Part shown: piece after piece, positions 1 through 6,662 of the stretch
Position numbering within the stretch: the stretch's first letter is position 1
Layout of the letters: the number at the start of each line of letters is the position of its first letter
Source of the DNA: Bryobacterales bacterium
Lineage (GTDB): Bacteria > Acidobacteriota > Terriglobia > Bryobacterales > Bryobacteraceae
Length of the DNA stretch: 6,704 bases
Direction: 5' to 3'
Assembly (NCBI GenBank): GCA_020853155.1
Contig: JADYZL010000489.1
Span: 1 to 6,704 of the forward strand
Notes under the pieces: generated by a model
What the model saw: the letters and a program-made list of their open reading frames with translations, nothing else
What the model was told of the DNA's origin: nothing
Database searches by the model: none
Translations under genes and position numbers: made by a program

Positions 1-704
1 AGCGCCAGCCGGCCCGCATAGCATTCGAGATTCACATAGCGAATGCCTCGCGCCGCACAGAGCCGGGAGAGAGAACCGTCGTCCTCGGTGGCGGGTTTCG
101 TCTGTAGCACCGCATTGTAGCGCGAGCCTTTCAGCACCTCGAAATCCCTGGCGTCGGTAAGCAGGAAAAAATCGTTGGGCGAGCCGGGTTCGGGCAGGTA
201 ATGCGCTTCGGAAATCGGAATCTCCGTCCGAATGTTATAGCCCTCGCTGTTGTTGTGTACGGAAATCAGCAGGCCGCCATCCGGAGGCAGCAGCGCCTTC
301 ACGAAGCCGGGGAGATCGCGTTCGAGCGTGTCCAGCGCCTGTGCAATCGCCCCCTCCGCCGCGTCCGGATTCAACCGTTTGAAACTCGCCTGCGCACCAA
401 TGCGGGAGAACATGCGGTTGGGGTCGATCGTCAGGCCGCCCACCTGCACATTGCGCTCATCCCCCACCACGAAGAAGGCGCGCCCTTCCCGGTTGCGCAT
501 GTGGTCGGTCAACGCGCGGCGCGCCGTCGCCTCGTTGCCGTGGATATGGATGTAGCGCCGGGGAGAATGTCCTCGGTCAATGACGCGGAACTGGGCATCG
601 CCCACCGCAATGGTGCGCTTCCCGCAAGAGATCTGCGGAAGCAGCGGCACCAGTGCCAGGAGCGCGCGGCGGCTGAATCCCGCAAGAGCCGGCGTGGGAG
701 ACAT
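1..704 (-). CDS. Exported M14-like zinc carboxypeptidase/deacylase family protein (C-terminus outside window)
   Basis: Reading the minus strand from ATG at 704-702 gives 234 open residues running off the left edge. The N-terminus has a twin-arginine-like stretch (SRRALL, residues 11-16), a short hydrophobic run and a cysteine (ISCGK, Cys27), so export is likely; the lipobox is imperfect (Gln at -3), so lipid attachment is doubtful. In the mature part I see HGNE (His55, Glu58), DPNR (Asn96-Arg97), SVHNN (His150) and VNLE (Glu227). In order and spacing these match the M14 metallopeptidase/AstE-type pattern: HxxE plus a distant His as zinc ligands, NR for substrate carboxylate binding, and a late Glu as general base. 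This assignment is inference from motifs; overall the protein looks like a conserved hypothetical. The substrate is unknown; a peptide or acyl-amino acid in the periplasm is plausible. An AGGGAG sits directly against the ATG, and no in-frame alternative start lies just upstream. It is divergent from gdhA. Confidence 0.72.
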   Translation of the reverse strand, partial: MSPTPALAGFSRRALLALVPLLPQISCGKRTIAVGDAQFRVIDRGHSPRRYIHIHGNEATARRALTDHMRNREGRAFFVVGDERNVQVGGLTIDPNRMFSRIGAQASFKRLNPDAAEGAIAQALDTLERDLPGFVKALLPPDGGLLISVHNNSEGYNIRTEIPISEAHYLPEPGSPNDFFLLTDARDFEVLKGSRYNAVLQTKPATEDDGSLSRLCAARGIRYVNLECYAGRLA

Positions 705-779
705 CTCCCTATTGTAAAGCGAGGCTTCGCCCGTGGCTTCGATGTCATAATGGCTGAAAGACATGGAGAGAATTGCCGA
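705..779. promoter_or_regulatory. Divergent intergenic region between the M14-like gene and gdhA
   Basis: This 75-bp gap must hold the start signals for both directions unless transcription enters from further away. Minus strand: TACAAT (716-711) is one base off the -10 consensus. Its predicted start falls on the A of the ATG at 704, which would give a leaderless mRNA, but I see no good -35 at 17 bp. Plus strand: CATAAT (746-751) is one base off the -10 consensus, also with no clear -35. GGCTTCG occurs twice (724-730 and 735-741), 11 bp apart, close to one helical turn. These are weak signals read by eye. Confidence 0.35.
765..770 (+). promoter_or_regulatory. Ribosome binding site deciding the gdhA start
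   Basis: GGAGAG lies 9 nt before ATG at 780. The in-frame ATGs at 750 and 813 have no comparable purine-rich site upstream, so 780 is the preferred start. The open frame extends left to about 201, but that part is antisense to the neighbouring gene. Confidence 0.7.
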
Positions 780-2063
780 ATGAGCGAAACTGCGTCCCCC
801 TCAGCCCCGGCCATGGAGCAGGAATTGAACCCCTGGCTCGCTGCCGAAACGCGCTTTTCAGAGGCTGCGGACCGCCTTGAACTCGATTACGGATTGCGCC
901 GCGTCCTTCGCGTTCCCGAGCGCGAAATTACCACCTATATCCCGGTGCAGTTGGACGATGGCCGCATTGAGGTCTTTGTCGGGTACCGCGTCCATCATTC
1001 CACCGCGCGCGGCCCCGGCAAGGGCGGCATTCGCTTCGCACCGGACGTCTCGCTCGACGAAGTGCGCGCCCTCGCGGCGTGGATGACCTGGAAGGGCGCG
1101 GTCGTCAATGTGCCTTTCGGGGGCGCCAAGGGTGGGGTGATCTGCAACCCCATCATGATGTCGCAGGCCGAGCTGGAGCGCGTCACGCGGCGCTACACAG
1201 CGAACATCCTCGAATTCATCGGGCCGGAGAAAGACGTTCCCGCACCCGACGTAAACACGAACGCGCAGACGATGGCCTGGATCATGGATACGTACTCCAT
1301 GCACCAGCGCCACACCGTCACCGCGGTCGTGACGGGAAAACCGCTGAACCTCGGCGGCTCCCGCGGCCGCACGGAAGCCACTGGGCGCGGTTGCCGCATC
1401 GTCACGGAAGAGGCGCTCAAACGCTTCTCCATGAAGCCGGAAGACACGCGCGTGGTCATCCAGGGCTTCGGCAACGTAGGCAGCATGTCGGCCAAGCTGA
1501 TGCATGAGCGCGGCTTCAAGATCGTCTCCATCATCGAATGGGATGGCGCGCTCTACAACGCCAACGGCCTCGACATCCCCTCGCTGATGAAGCATCGCGC
1601 GGCTACCGGCTCCATCGTGGACTTCCCCGAAGCGGAAGCGATCGACCGCGAAGAAGCCATGGAGCAGCCCTGCGATGTCTTGCTCCCGGCCGCACGGGAA
1701 AACACCGTCACCTCCGCCAACGCGCACCGCTTGCAATGCAGGATTCTGTGCGAGGGCGCGAACGGCCCCACCACCGTCGCGGCCGACGAGATCCTGGCCG
1801 CGAAGGGAATCTTCGTCATCCCGGATATCCTTGCGAACGCGGGCGGCGTCACGGTTTCCTATTTCGAATGGGTGCAGAACCGGCAGGGTTATTACTGGAA
1901 CGAACAACTCGTCAATGAGCGCCTCAATGAATTGATGGTGGCGGGCTTCACGGATACCCTGGCCTTCGCGGAGAAACACAAGGTCAACAATCGCACGGCC
2001 GCATACATGCTTGCGGTGGACCGCGTGGCCTTTGCCACCAGCCTGCGGGGGATGTACGCGTGA
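780..2063 (+). CDS. gdhA: Glutamate dehydrogenase (Glu/Leu/Phe/Val dehydrogenase family)
   Basis: A 427-residue cytoplasmic enzyme, the usual length for hexameric bacterial glutamate dehydrogenase. It interconverts glutamate and 2-oxoglutarate plus ammonium using NAD(P). The N-terminal substrate domain carries GPGKGGIRF (residues 78-86), MTWK (Lys105) and the family signature VPFGGAKGG (111-119) with catalytic Lys117. PAPDVNT (154-160) supplies the proton-relay Asp157. The Rossmann domain begins near residue 220 with GFGNVG (229-234). [13 protein letters not shown] (355-367) is the C-terminal substrate-pocket segment typical of glutamate rather than leucine or phenylalanine enzymes. The end of the second Rossmann strand is acidic (IIEWDG, Glu253), which might favour NAD, but cofactor choice cannot be settled by reading. 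The gene is first in a likely operon; mutS starts 39 bp after its stop with no terminator between. The match to the family is clear; only the cofactor and the catabolic or anabolic direction are uncertain. Confidence 0.95.
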   Translation: MSETASPSAPAMEQELNPWLAAETRFSEAADRLELDYGLRRVLRVPEREITTYIPVQLDDGRIEVFVGYRVHHSTARGPGKGGIRFAPDVSLDEVRALAAWMTWKGAVVNVPFGGAKGGVICNPIMMSQAELERVTRRYTANILEFIGPEKDVPAPDVNTNAQTMAWIMDTYSMHQRHTVTAVVTGKPLNLGGSRGRTEATGRGCRIVTEEALKRFSMKPEDTRVVIQGFGNVGSMSAKLMHERGFKIVSIIEWDGALYNANGLDIPSLMKHRAATGSIVDFPEAEAIDREEAMEQPCDVLLPAARENTVTSANAHRLQCRILCEGANGPTTVAADEILAAKGIFVIPDILANAGGVTVSYFEWVQNRQGYYWNEQLVNERLNELMVAGFTDTLAFAEKHKVNNRTAAYMLAVDRVAFATSLRGMYA

Positions 2064-2094
2064 GCGGCATCCCGAGGCGCCCATTCCCTCTTTC

Positions 2095-2098
2095 GGAG
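2095..2098 (+). promoter_or_regulatory. Ribosome binding site of mutS
   Basis: GGAG lies 4 nt before ATG at 2103, a slightly short spacing. It sits in the 39-bp gdhA-mutS gap, which shows no promoter or hairpin of note, so mutS is probably read from an upstream promoter. Confidence 0.6.
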
Positions 2099-2102
2099 CA
2101 CA

Positions 2103-4709
2103 ATGTCCGTTGAAGCCGCAACGCCCCTGATGCGCCAGTATCTGGCCGCGAAGGAGCAAGCCCCAAAGGCGCTGCTCTTCTTCCGCCTGGGCGACTTCTA
2201 CGAGCTCTTTTACGACGACGCGGTTACCGCCGCGCGCGAACTCGAAATCACGCTCACCTCGCGCAGCAAGGAGAAGGGCGAGCCGGTTCCGATGTGCGGT
2301 GTGCCCCATCACGCCGCGGAGGGTTACATTGCCCGCCTCCTCCAGCGCAATTACCGGGTGGCGATCTGCGAGCAGATGGAGGCGCCGGGCCCTGGGAAAA
2401 AACTCGTGCGCCGGGAGATCACGCGCGTCGTCACACCCGGCACCGCCACCGAAGCCAACGTCTTGCGGAGCCGGGAGAACAACTATCTCGCCGCGGCAAC
2501 CCTTCATGGTGATCGCGCCGGCCTTGCCTGGGTGGATCTCTCCACCGGGGAGTTCCGCACCACGGAGATCGATGCCGCCGAACTCGCGCCCTTGATCGAG
2601 CAATGCGGCGCCCGCGAACTCCTGGTCTCCGAAGCGCTGCGGCCCGTGGGCGATTCCCTCTCCGGCCTCCGCATCCTGCTCACGGAGGTCGAGGCATGGA
2701 CGCATGAGCCCGCCTATGCGAGCCAGCTCCTCCGCGAGCACTTCCGCTTGCTGAGTCTCGATGGCTGCGGCCTCGCCGAGCGGCCCCTCGCCACCGGCGG
2801 CGCGGGCGCGCTGCTGCACTATTTGCGCGAAACGCAGAAGTCCGCGCTCGACCATCTCGAGGTCCCCAGCTTTCTCGAACGTGGCGCGGACCTCGTGCTC
2901 GATGCCGTCACCATCCGCAACCTCGAACTGTTCGATCCGATCTTCTCTCAGGATCTCGACGGCAACCGCCAGGCCACGCTCATCGCCACCGTGGACCGCA
3001 CCCGCACCAGCATGGGCGCCCGCTTGCTGCGCCGGCGCATGCTGCGCCCTTCCCGCGACCTCCCGGAAATCGAAGCGCGTCTCGATGCCGTGGCGGAGCT
3101 GATCCGCGCCACCATTCCGCGCGGAGAACTCACGCTCCTGCTCGGCGAAGTGCTGGATGTCGAACGTCTGCTCGCCCGTATCACCCTGGGCACGGCCGGC
3201 CCGCGCGAATTGGTCGCGCTCGCGAAGTCTCTCGAACAGGCGCCGCGCCTTCGCGCCCATCTGGCCGGGTGTCAGGCGGCGCGCCTCGCCGCGCTGCACG
3301 GTGCCCTTGACGATATTCCGCCCTTGCGCGAATTGCTCCGCGCCGCCATCGCCGACGAACCGCCCGCCAGCCTCAACGATGGCGGCACGGTGCGGGATGG
3401 CTATCATCCACATCTCGACGAACTCCGCGACCTCAGCCGGAACGCCAAGCGTTATCTGGCCGAGATCGAAACCCGCGAACGCGAACGCACCGGCATCGCC
3501 TCCCTCAAAGTGCGCTTCAACAGCGTCTTCGGCTATTACATCGAGATTTCGAAGGCGAACCTCGCCAACGTGCCGGCGGATTACGACCGCAAGCAAACTC
3601 TCGTCAACGCGGAGCGCTTCATCACGCCCGAACTCAAGGAACTGGAAACGAAAATCCTCGAAGCCGAGGAGCGCATGCTGGCGATTGAGCGGGAAGTGTT
3701 CGACGCCGTTCGCAACGCCGTGCTTACTCACGCCGCACGCATCAAGGCCACAGCCGCGGCCATGGCCGAGCTCGATGTGCACACCGGCCTGGCCACGCTC
3801 GCCACGGAGTCGTCCTACTGCCGCCCTCGCTTCTCGTCCGAAGGCGTGATGCGCATCGAAGCGGGGCGCCACCCGGTCATCGAAAAGCTGATGCGCGAAG
3901 ACTCGCAGCGCTTCATCCCCAACGATCTCTACCTCGATGACGGGAAGCAATTTCTGGCCATCATCACCGGCCCCAACATGGGCGGCAAGTCCACTTACCT
4001 GCGGCAGACCGCGCTCATCGCGCTCCTCGCGCAGATGGGCAGTTTCGTCCCCGCCGATGCCGCGCTCCTTCCCCTTGTGGATCGCATTTTCACTCGCATC
4101 GGCGCCGCGGACAATCTCGCGCGGGGCCGAAGCACCTTCATGGTGGAGATGACGGAAACCGCGGCCATCCTCAATACCGCCAGCGCCGATAGCCTCATCC
4201 TGCTCGATGAAATCGGCCGAGGCACAGCCACCTATGACGGCCTCGCGCTCGCTTGGGGCGTGGCCGAGTTCATCCAGCGCCGCCTCGGTTCGAAAACCCT
4301 CTTCGCTACCCACTATCATGAACTCACCGTGCTCGCGGACCGCCTGCCGGGCGTCGTCAATTTGCAGGTGAAAGTGAAGGAATCGGGCGATAGGATCATC
4401 TTCCTGCGGCGCGTTGAACCCGGCGCGGCGGACCGCAGTTACGGCATCGAAGTGGCCCGCCTCGCCGGGCTCCCTCAGTCGCTCATTCTGCGCGCCCGGG
4501 AGATCCTCAAGCTGCACGAGAAAGCGGAGAGCAAGGTCAGTGAAGAAATCGCGCCCAGCCCCTCGAAGCCCTCGATGCAGATCCAGCTTTTCGAGCCCGT
4601 CACACACGGAATCGCAGAGCGCATTCGCGAGATCAACCTCGACGAACTGCGGCCCATCGAAGCGCTGCAACTGCTCTCCGAACTGCAACGGGAGTTGAAC
4701 CGCCAATGA
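2103..4709 (+). CDS. mutS: DNA mismatch repair protein MutS
   Basis: An 868-residue MutS1, full length for the family (E. coli 853). It binds mismatches and small loops as a dimer clamp and recruits MutL in an ATP-dependent way. In order: the mismatch-recognition domain (about 1-110) with the wedge motif FYE (Phe32, Glu34) inside GDFYELFYDDA; a connector (about 125-255); core/lever helices interrupted by the clamp (about 430-495), with FGYYIEISK beginning at residue 476; and the ABC-type ATPase (about 565-795). The ATPase shows Walker A GPNMGGKST (623-631, Lys629), the signature GRSTFMVEM (675-683), Walker B LILLDE (698-703, Asp702-Glu703) and the H-motif ATHYHEL (His737). The tail contains QIQLF (826-830), which fits the QxxLF beta-clamp-binding consensus, followed by the C-terminal helical segment with EALQLL that is associated with dimer/tetramer contacts. 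All key residues are present, so the protein should be active. No mutL lies in the window. Its stop overlaps the anmK start by 4 bp. Confidence 0.98.
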   Translation: MSVEAATPLMRQYLAAKEQAPKALLFFRLGDFYELFYDDAVTAARELEITLTSRSKEKGEPVPMCGVPHHAAEGYIARLLQRNYRVAICEQMEAPGPGKKLVRREITRVVTPGTATEANVLRSRENNYLAAATLHGDRAGLAWVDLSTGEFRTTEIDAAELAPLIEQCGARELLVSEALRPVGDSLSGLRILLTEVEAWTHEPAYASQLLREHFRLLSLDGCGLAERPLATGGAGALLHYLRETQKSALDHLEVPSFLERGADLVLDAVTIRNLELFDPIFSQDLDGNRQATLIATVDRTRTSMGARLLRRRMLRPSRDLPEIEARLDAVAELIRATIPRGELTLLLGEVLDVERLLARITLGTAGPRELVALAKSLEQAPRLRAHLAGCQAARLAALHGALDDIPPLRELLRAAIADEPPASLNDGGTVRDGYHPHLDELRDLSRNAKRYLAEIETRERERTGIASLKVRFNSVFGYYIEISKANLANVPADYDRKQTLVNAERFITPELKELETKILEAEERMLAIEREVFDAVRNAVLTHAARIKATAAAMAELDVHTGLATLATESSYCRPRFSSEGVMRIEAGRHPVIEKLMREDSQRFIPNDLYLDDGKQFLAIITGPNMGGKSTYLRQTALIALLAQMGSFVPADAALLPLVDRIFTRIGAADNLARGRSTFMVEMTETAAILNTASADSLILLDEIGRGTATYDGLALAWGVAEFIQRRLGSKTLFATHYHELTVLADRLPGVVNLQVKVKESGDRIIFLRRVEPGAADRSYGIEVARLAGLPQSLILRAREILKLHEKAESKVSEEIAPSPSKPSMQIQLFEPVTHGIAERIREINLDELRPIEALQLLSELQRELNRQ
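4690..4694 (+). promoter_or_regulatory. Ribosome binding site of anmK inside the mutS end
   Basis: GGGAG lies 11 nt before the anmK ATG (4706), within the last codons of mutS. With the ATGA overlap (4706-4709) it suggests translational coupling: ribosomes ending mutS can restart on anmK. Confidence 0.55.
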
Positions 4710-5875
4710 TCGTTGCGGGCATCATGAGCGGCACCTCGCTCGATGGAATCGACGTCGCCATCGTCGATATCGGGCAGCTCTCCCCTTTTCGCTTCACGCT
4801 GCTCGCCGCCCACTCGGAACCCTACGCGCCGGAAGTCCGGGAAGCGATCCTCGGCGTCTCGAACCGCGAAGCGCATACGGCGGACCTCACGCGTCTGCAC
4901 GTACTGCTCGGCGAACTCTACGCCGATGCGATCGATCACGCTCTGCGAGCAAGCGGGCTCACCGCCCCGCTCGAGCTCATCGGCTGCCATGGGCAAACCG
5001 TCTATCATCAGGGCGAAGCGCAGCCCTATCTGGGGCGGCCCATCGCCGGCACGCTCCAAATCGGCGAACCGGCCGCGATGGCGGAACGTTTCGGCGTGCC
5101 CGTCGTGTCGGACTTCCGTCCGCGCGATATGGCCGCCGGGGGCAAGGGCGCGCCGCTTGTTCCCTTCCTCGACTATCTCGTCTTCAGCGACGCCACCTTG
5201 CCACGGATCGCCCTCAACATCGGTGGCATCGCGAACCTCACCGCCATCCCCGCCGGCGCCCGCCCGGAGGCAATCATCGCGTTCGACACCGGTCCCGGAA
5301 ACATGGTGATGGATTCGCTCATCCGTCGCGCGACAGGCGGCAGGGAGACATTCGACGAAGGCGGAAGGCTCGCGAGGCGCGGCCGCTCCATCGAGGAATT
5401 CGTCGAACGGGAGTTGGCAAGCAATCCCTACTACACCGCCGCCCCGCCGAAAACCGCCGGGCGCGAGCAATACGGAGACGCCATGGTGAGTACTCTCGAA
5501 CGTACGGGCCGCCCGCTCGAAGACCTCCTCGCCTCCGCCGCGCAGCTCACGGCTCGAAGCATCGCTCTCGGCGTGCGGCGCTTCGCCCTTCCCTGCCTTG
5601 CGGGTACTCCGGCACGCCCCGAAGAGGCTTCGGCCAAAGCGGAGATGCTCGTCGCCGGGGGAGGCCGCCATAACGCCTTCCTGATGGAACTGCTAGCCAC
5701 GGAATTGCCGGGCCTGCGCATCGGCGGAACGGAACCATTCCACCTGCCCACCGATTTCAAAGAGGCCATCGCCTTCGCCGCTTTAGCTTACGCTACCTTC
5801 CGCGGCGAACCTGGCAACGTCCCTTCCGCCACGGGCGCCCGCCATGCGGTGGTGCTGGGCAAAGTAACGCGCTGA
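4706..5875 (+). CDS. anmK: Anhydro-N-acetylmuramic acid kinase
   Basis: A 389-residue cytoplasmic sugar kinase of the ASKHA fold (E. coli AnmK 369). It hydrolyses the 1,6-anhydro ring of anhMurNAc and phosphorylates it to MurNAc-6-phosphate during peptidoglycan recycling; MurQ normally acts next. Family motifs run the full length: GIMSGTSLDGID (residues 5-16, phosphate-binding start), GCHGQTVYH (93-101), GEPAAMAERFGVPVVSDFR (120-138), then RPRDMAAGGKGAPLVP (138-153) with the likely catalytic base Asp141. These are followed by NIGGIANLT (171-179), FDTGPGNMVMD (193-203), PPKTAGREQYG (247-257), VAGGGRHNAFL (316-326, adenosine site) and the C-terminal EAIAFAALAYA (353-363). The start at 4706 is fixed by the SGTS motif being only a few residues in, as in relatives. 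It is last in the gdhA-mutS-anmK cluster. No murQ is visible in the window. No truncation or missing motif was found. Confidence 0.97.
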   Translation: MIVAGIMSGTSLDGIDVAIVDIGQLSPFRFTLLAAHSEPYAPEVREAILGVSNREAHTADLTRLHVLLGELYADAIDHALRASGLTAPLELIGCHGQTVYHQGEAQPYLGRPIAGTLQIGEPAAMAERFGVPVVSDFRPRDMAAGGKGAPLVPFLDYLVFSDATLPRIALNIGGIANLTAIPAGARPEAIIAFDTGPGNMVMDSLIRRATGGRETFDEGGRLARRGRSIEEFVERELASNPYYTAAPPKTAGREQYGDAMVSTLERTGRPLEDLLASAAQLTARSIALGVRRFALPCLAGTPARPEEASAKAEMLVAGGGRHNAFLMELLATELPGLRIGGTEPFHLPTDFKEAIAFAALAYATFRGEPGNVPSATGARHAVVLGKVTR

Positions 5876-5885
5876 AGTGCAAGGT

Positions 5886-5923
5886 AAAAAAAGAGCGGGC
5901 CCCATCGCGCGAGGAAGCCCGCT
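5886..5923 (-). terminator. Intrinsic terminator of the PEP-CTERM gene
   Basis: AGCGGGC (5894-5900) pairs with GCCCGCT (5917-5923), a perfect 7-bp stem around a 16-nt loop that itself contains the palindrome TCGCGCGA (5905-5912). Read on the minus strand, the hairpin is followed after one C by seven Ts (5892-5886), the normal layout of a Rho-independent terminator for the gene to its right. On the plus strand the hairpin has only ATATCC after it, so it is at best a weak terminator for anmK. The small inverted repeat CGCTC-GA-GAGCG (5939-5950) directly after the PEP-CTERM stop lacks a T-run. Confidence 0.75.
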
Positions 5924-5950
5924 ATATCCGTCGTAAGTCGCTCGAGAGCG

Positions 5951-6607
5951 TTATGCGATCTCCTTCTTCAAGTGAAACGCGCGGCCCTTCACAAGGAGTA
6001 ATCCGAATCCAAGAAGAACGAGTGCGGCGGCGCCCGGTTCGGGAACATCGCTCAAATCCGCTTCGCCGGAAGTGCTGAAATTGGATGCCGTCACGCGCCC
6101 ATCGTCCGTCAGGAACGAGAGAATCGAGCCAATCAGAGGGTCGTTGCTCAGCAGCGGCTGAAACGCCGTATCGAACAGCAACACCCGGAATTCCGTCGCG
6201 CCCGGCGAAGGAAAAGTCGGGTTATCCAATGCCATCCCCGCAAACACCAGGCGGAAGGAGATCACGTTCCCGAAGACCACCGGCTGCAAATAGTCGATGA
6301 GCACGGGCGGCAGACCGGGATCGTTGCCAAAGCTCACGGTGGGGTCCACACCGATCTGGCCAGTGATTGGGCATGGCGTATCCCCAAAGCAAAGATCCGC
6401 GTCGAGCGGATCTAACACGCCGTCGAAATTGAAATCGCTCAAGGCAATGGATAATGGATCCGCACCTGCGGGAGCCTCCACCTGGAAATTCAAATTTCCG
6501 CTCGTGCCCGCGAGAGAGGTCGTATCGATGGAAACGTTAAACACGCTCGCCGCGGAGGCTCCCAGAGCGCCCGCCAGTAGCAGGAAAACCAGTAGTGTAT
6601 GTCGCAT
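5951..6607 (-). CDS. Secreted PEP-CTERM sorting domain protein
   Basis: A 218-residue protein if started at ATG 6607-6605. In-frame ATGs at 6622 and 6649 would add 5 or 14 residues, so residues below are numbered from the 6649 start. The 6607 start gives a compact signal peptide (MRHTLLVFLLLAGALGASA, cleavage likely near Ala33), and AAGGA lies 14 nt upstream; no start has an ideal ribosome site, and the one at 6649 has none. The C-terminus is VPEPG (202-206), a hydrophobic helix (about 207-220) and basic residues (KGR, then HLKK): the PEP-CTERM signal that exosortase (EpsH/XrtA type) recognises for surface or exopolysaccharide-linked export. The middle is low-charge and probably beta-rich; the segment around SLAGTSGNLNFQV recalls a recurring family of PEP-CTERM proteins, from memory only. 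DFNFDGVLDPLD (72-83) matches a dockerin/EF-hand calcium loop, and Cys87 and Cys93 could pair. Function is unknown. No exosortase gene lies in the window. Confidence 0.85.
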   Translation of the reverse strand: MRHTLLVFLLLAGALGASAASVFNVSIDTTSLAGTSGNLNFQVEAPAGADPLSIALSDFNFDGVLDPLDADLCFGDTPCPITGQIGVDPTVSFGNDPGLPPVLIDYLQPVVFGNVISFRLVFAGMALDNPTFPSPGATEFRVLLFDTAFQPLLSNDPLIGSILSFLTDDGRVTASNFSTSGEADLSDVPEPGAAALVLLGFGLLLVKGRAFHLKKEIA

Positions 6608-6650
6608 AATTCTTTTCGTCATCCTTGTAGAAGCAGCCTTCGTTCGCATG

Positions 6651-6662
6651 CCGTGTACACGG
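6651..6662. repeat. Perfect 12-bp palindrome upstream of the PEP-CTERM gene
   Basis: CCGTGTACACGG reads the same on both strands. It lies 43 bp upstream of the preferred PEP-CTERM start and one base from the alternative ATG at 6649. It could be a dimeric regulator site, or it could include the boundary of an inserted element, since TGTACAC at 6654 directly precedes the 20-bp repeats. The palindrome is seen directly; its role is inference. Confidence 0.5.

Noticed and set aside
201..779. N-terminal extension of the gdhA open frame
   Set aside because: It lies antisense to the M14-like gene, has no glutamate dehydrogenase similarity, and a good ribosome site points to the start at 780; known family proteins begin near that point.
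3157..3849. A 230-residue plus-strand frame inside mutS
   Set aside because: Low-complexity Arg/Ser/Pro-rich translation typical of an off-frame reading of a GC-rich gene, with mutS continuous through it.
858..4706. A 1282-residue open frame on the minus strand, antisense to gdhA and mutS
   Set aside because: It is codon-aligned with the sense frames of both genes, which happen to share a frame. Antisense stops there require the sense codons TTA, CTA or TCA, which are very rare in this GC-rich DNA; the frame ends exactly at a TCA serine codon of gdhA (858-860). The sense genes have full family motifs and the antisense product has none I recognise.
4475..5671. A 398-residue minus-strand open frame antisense to the mutS end and anmK
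   Set aside because: Same cause: it is codon-aligned with anmK and open only because TTA, CTA and TCA codons are scarce. No recognisable protein features.
5894..5923. Hairpin as the main terminator of anmK
   Set aside because: On the plus strand there is no T-run after the stem; the seven-base run is on the other side and serves the minus strand.
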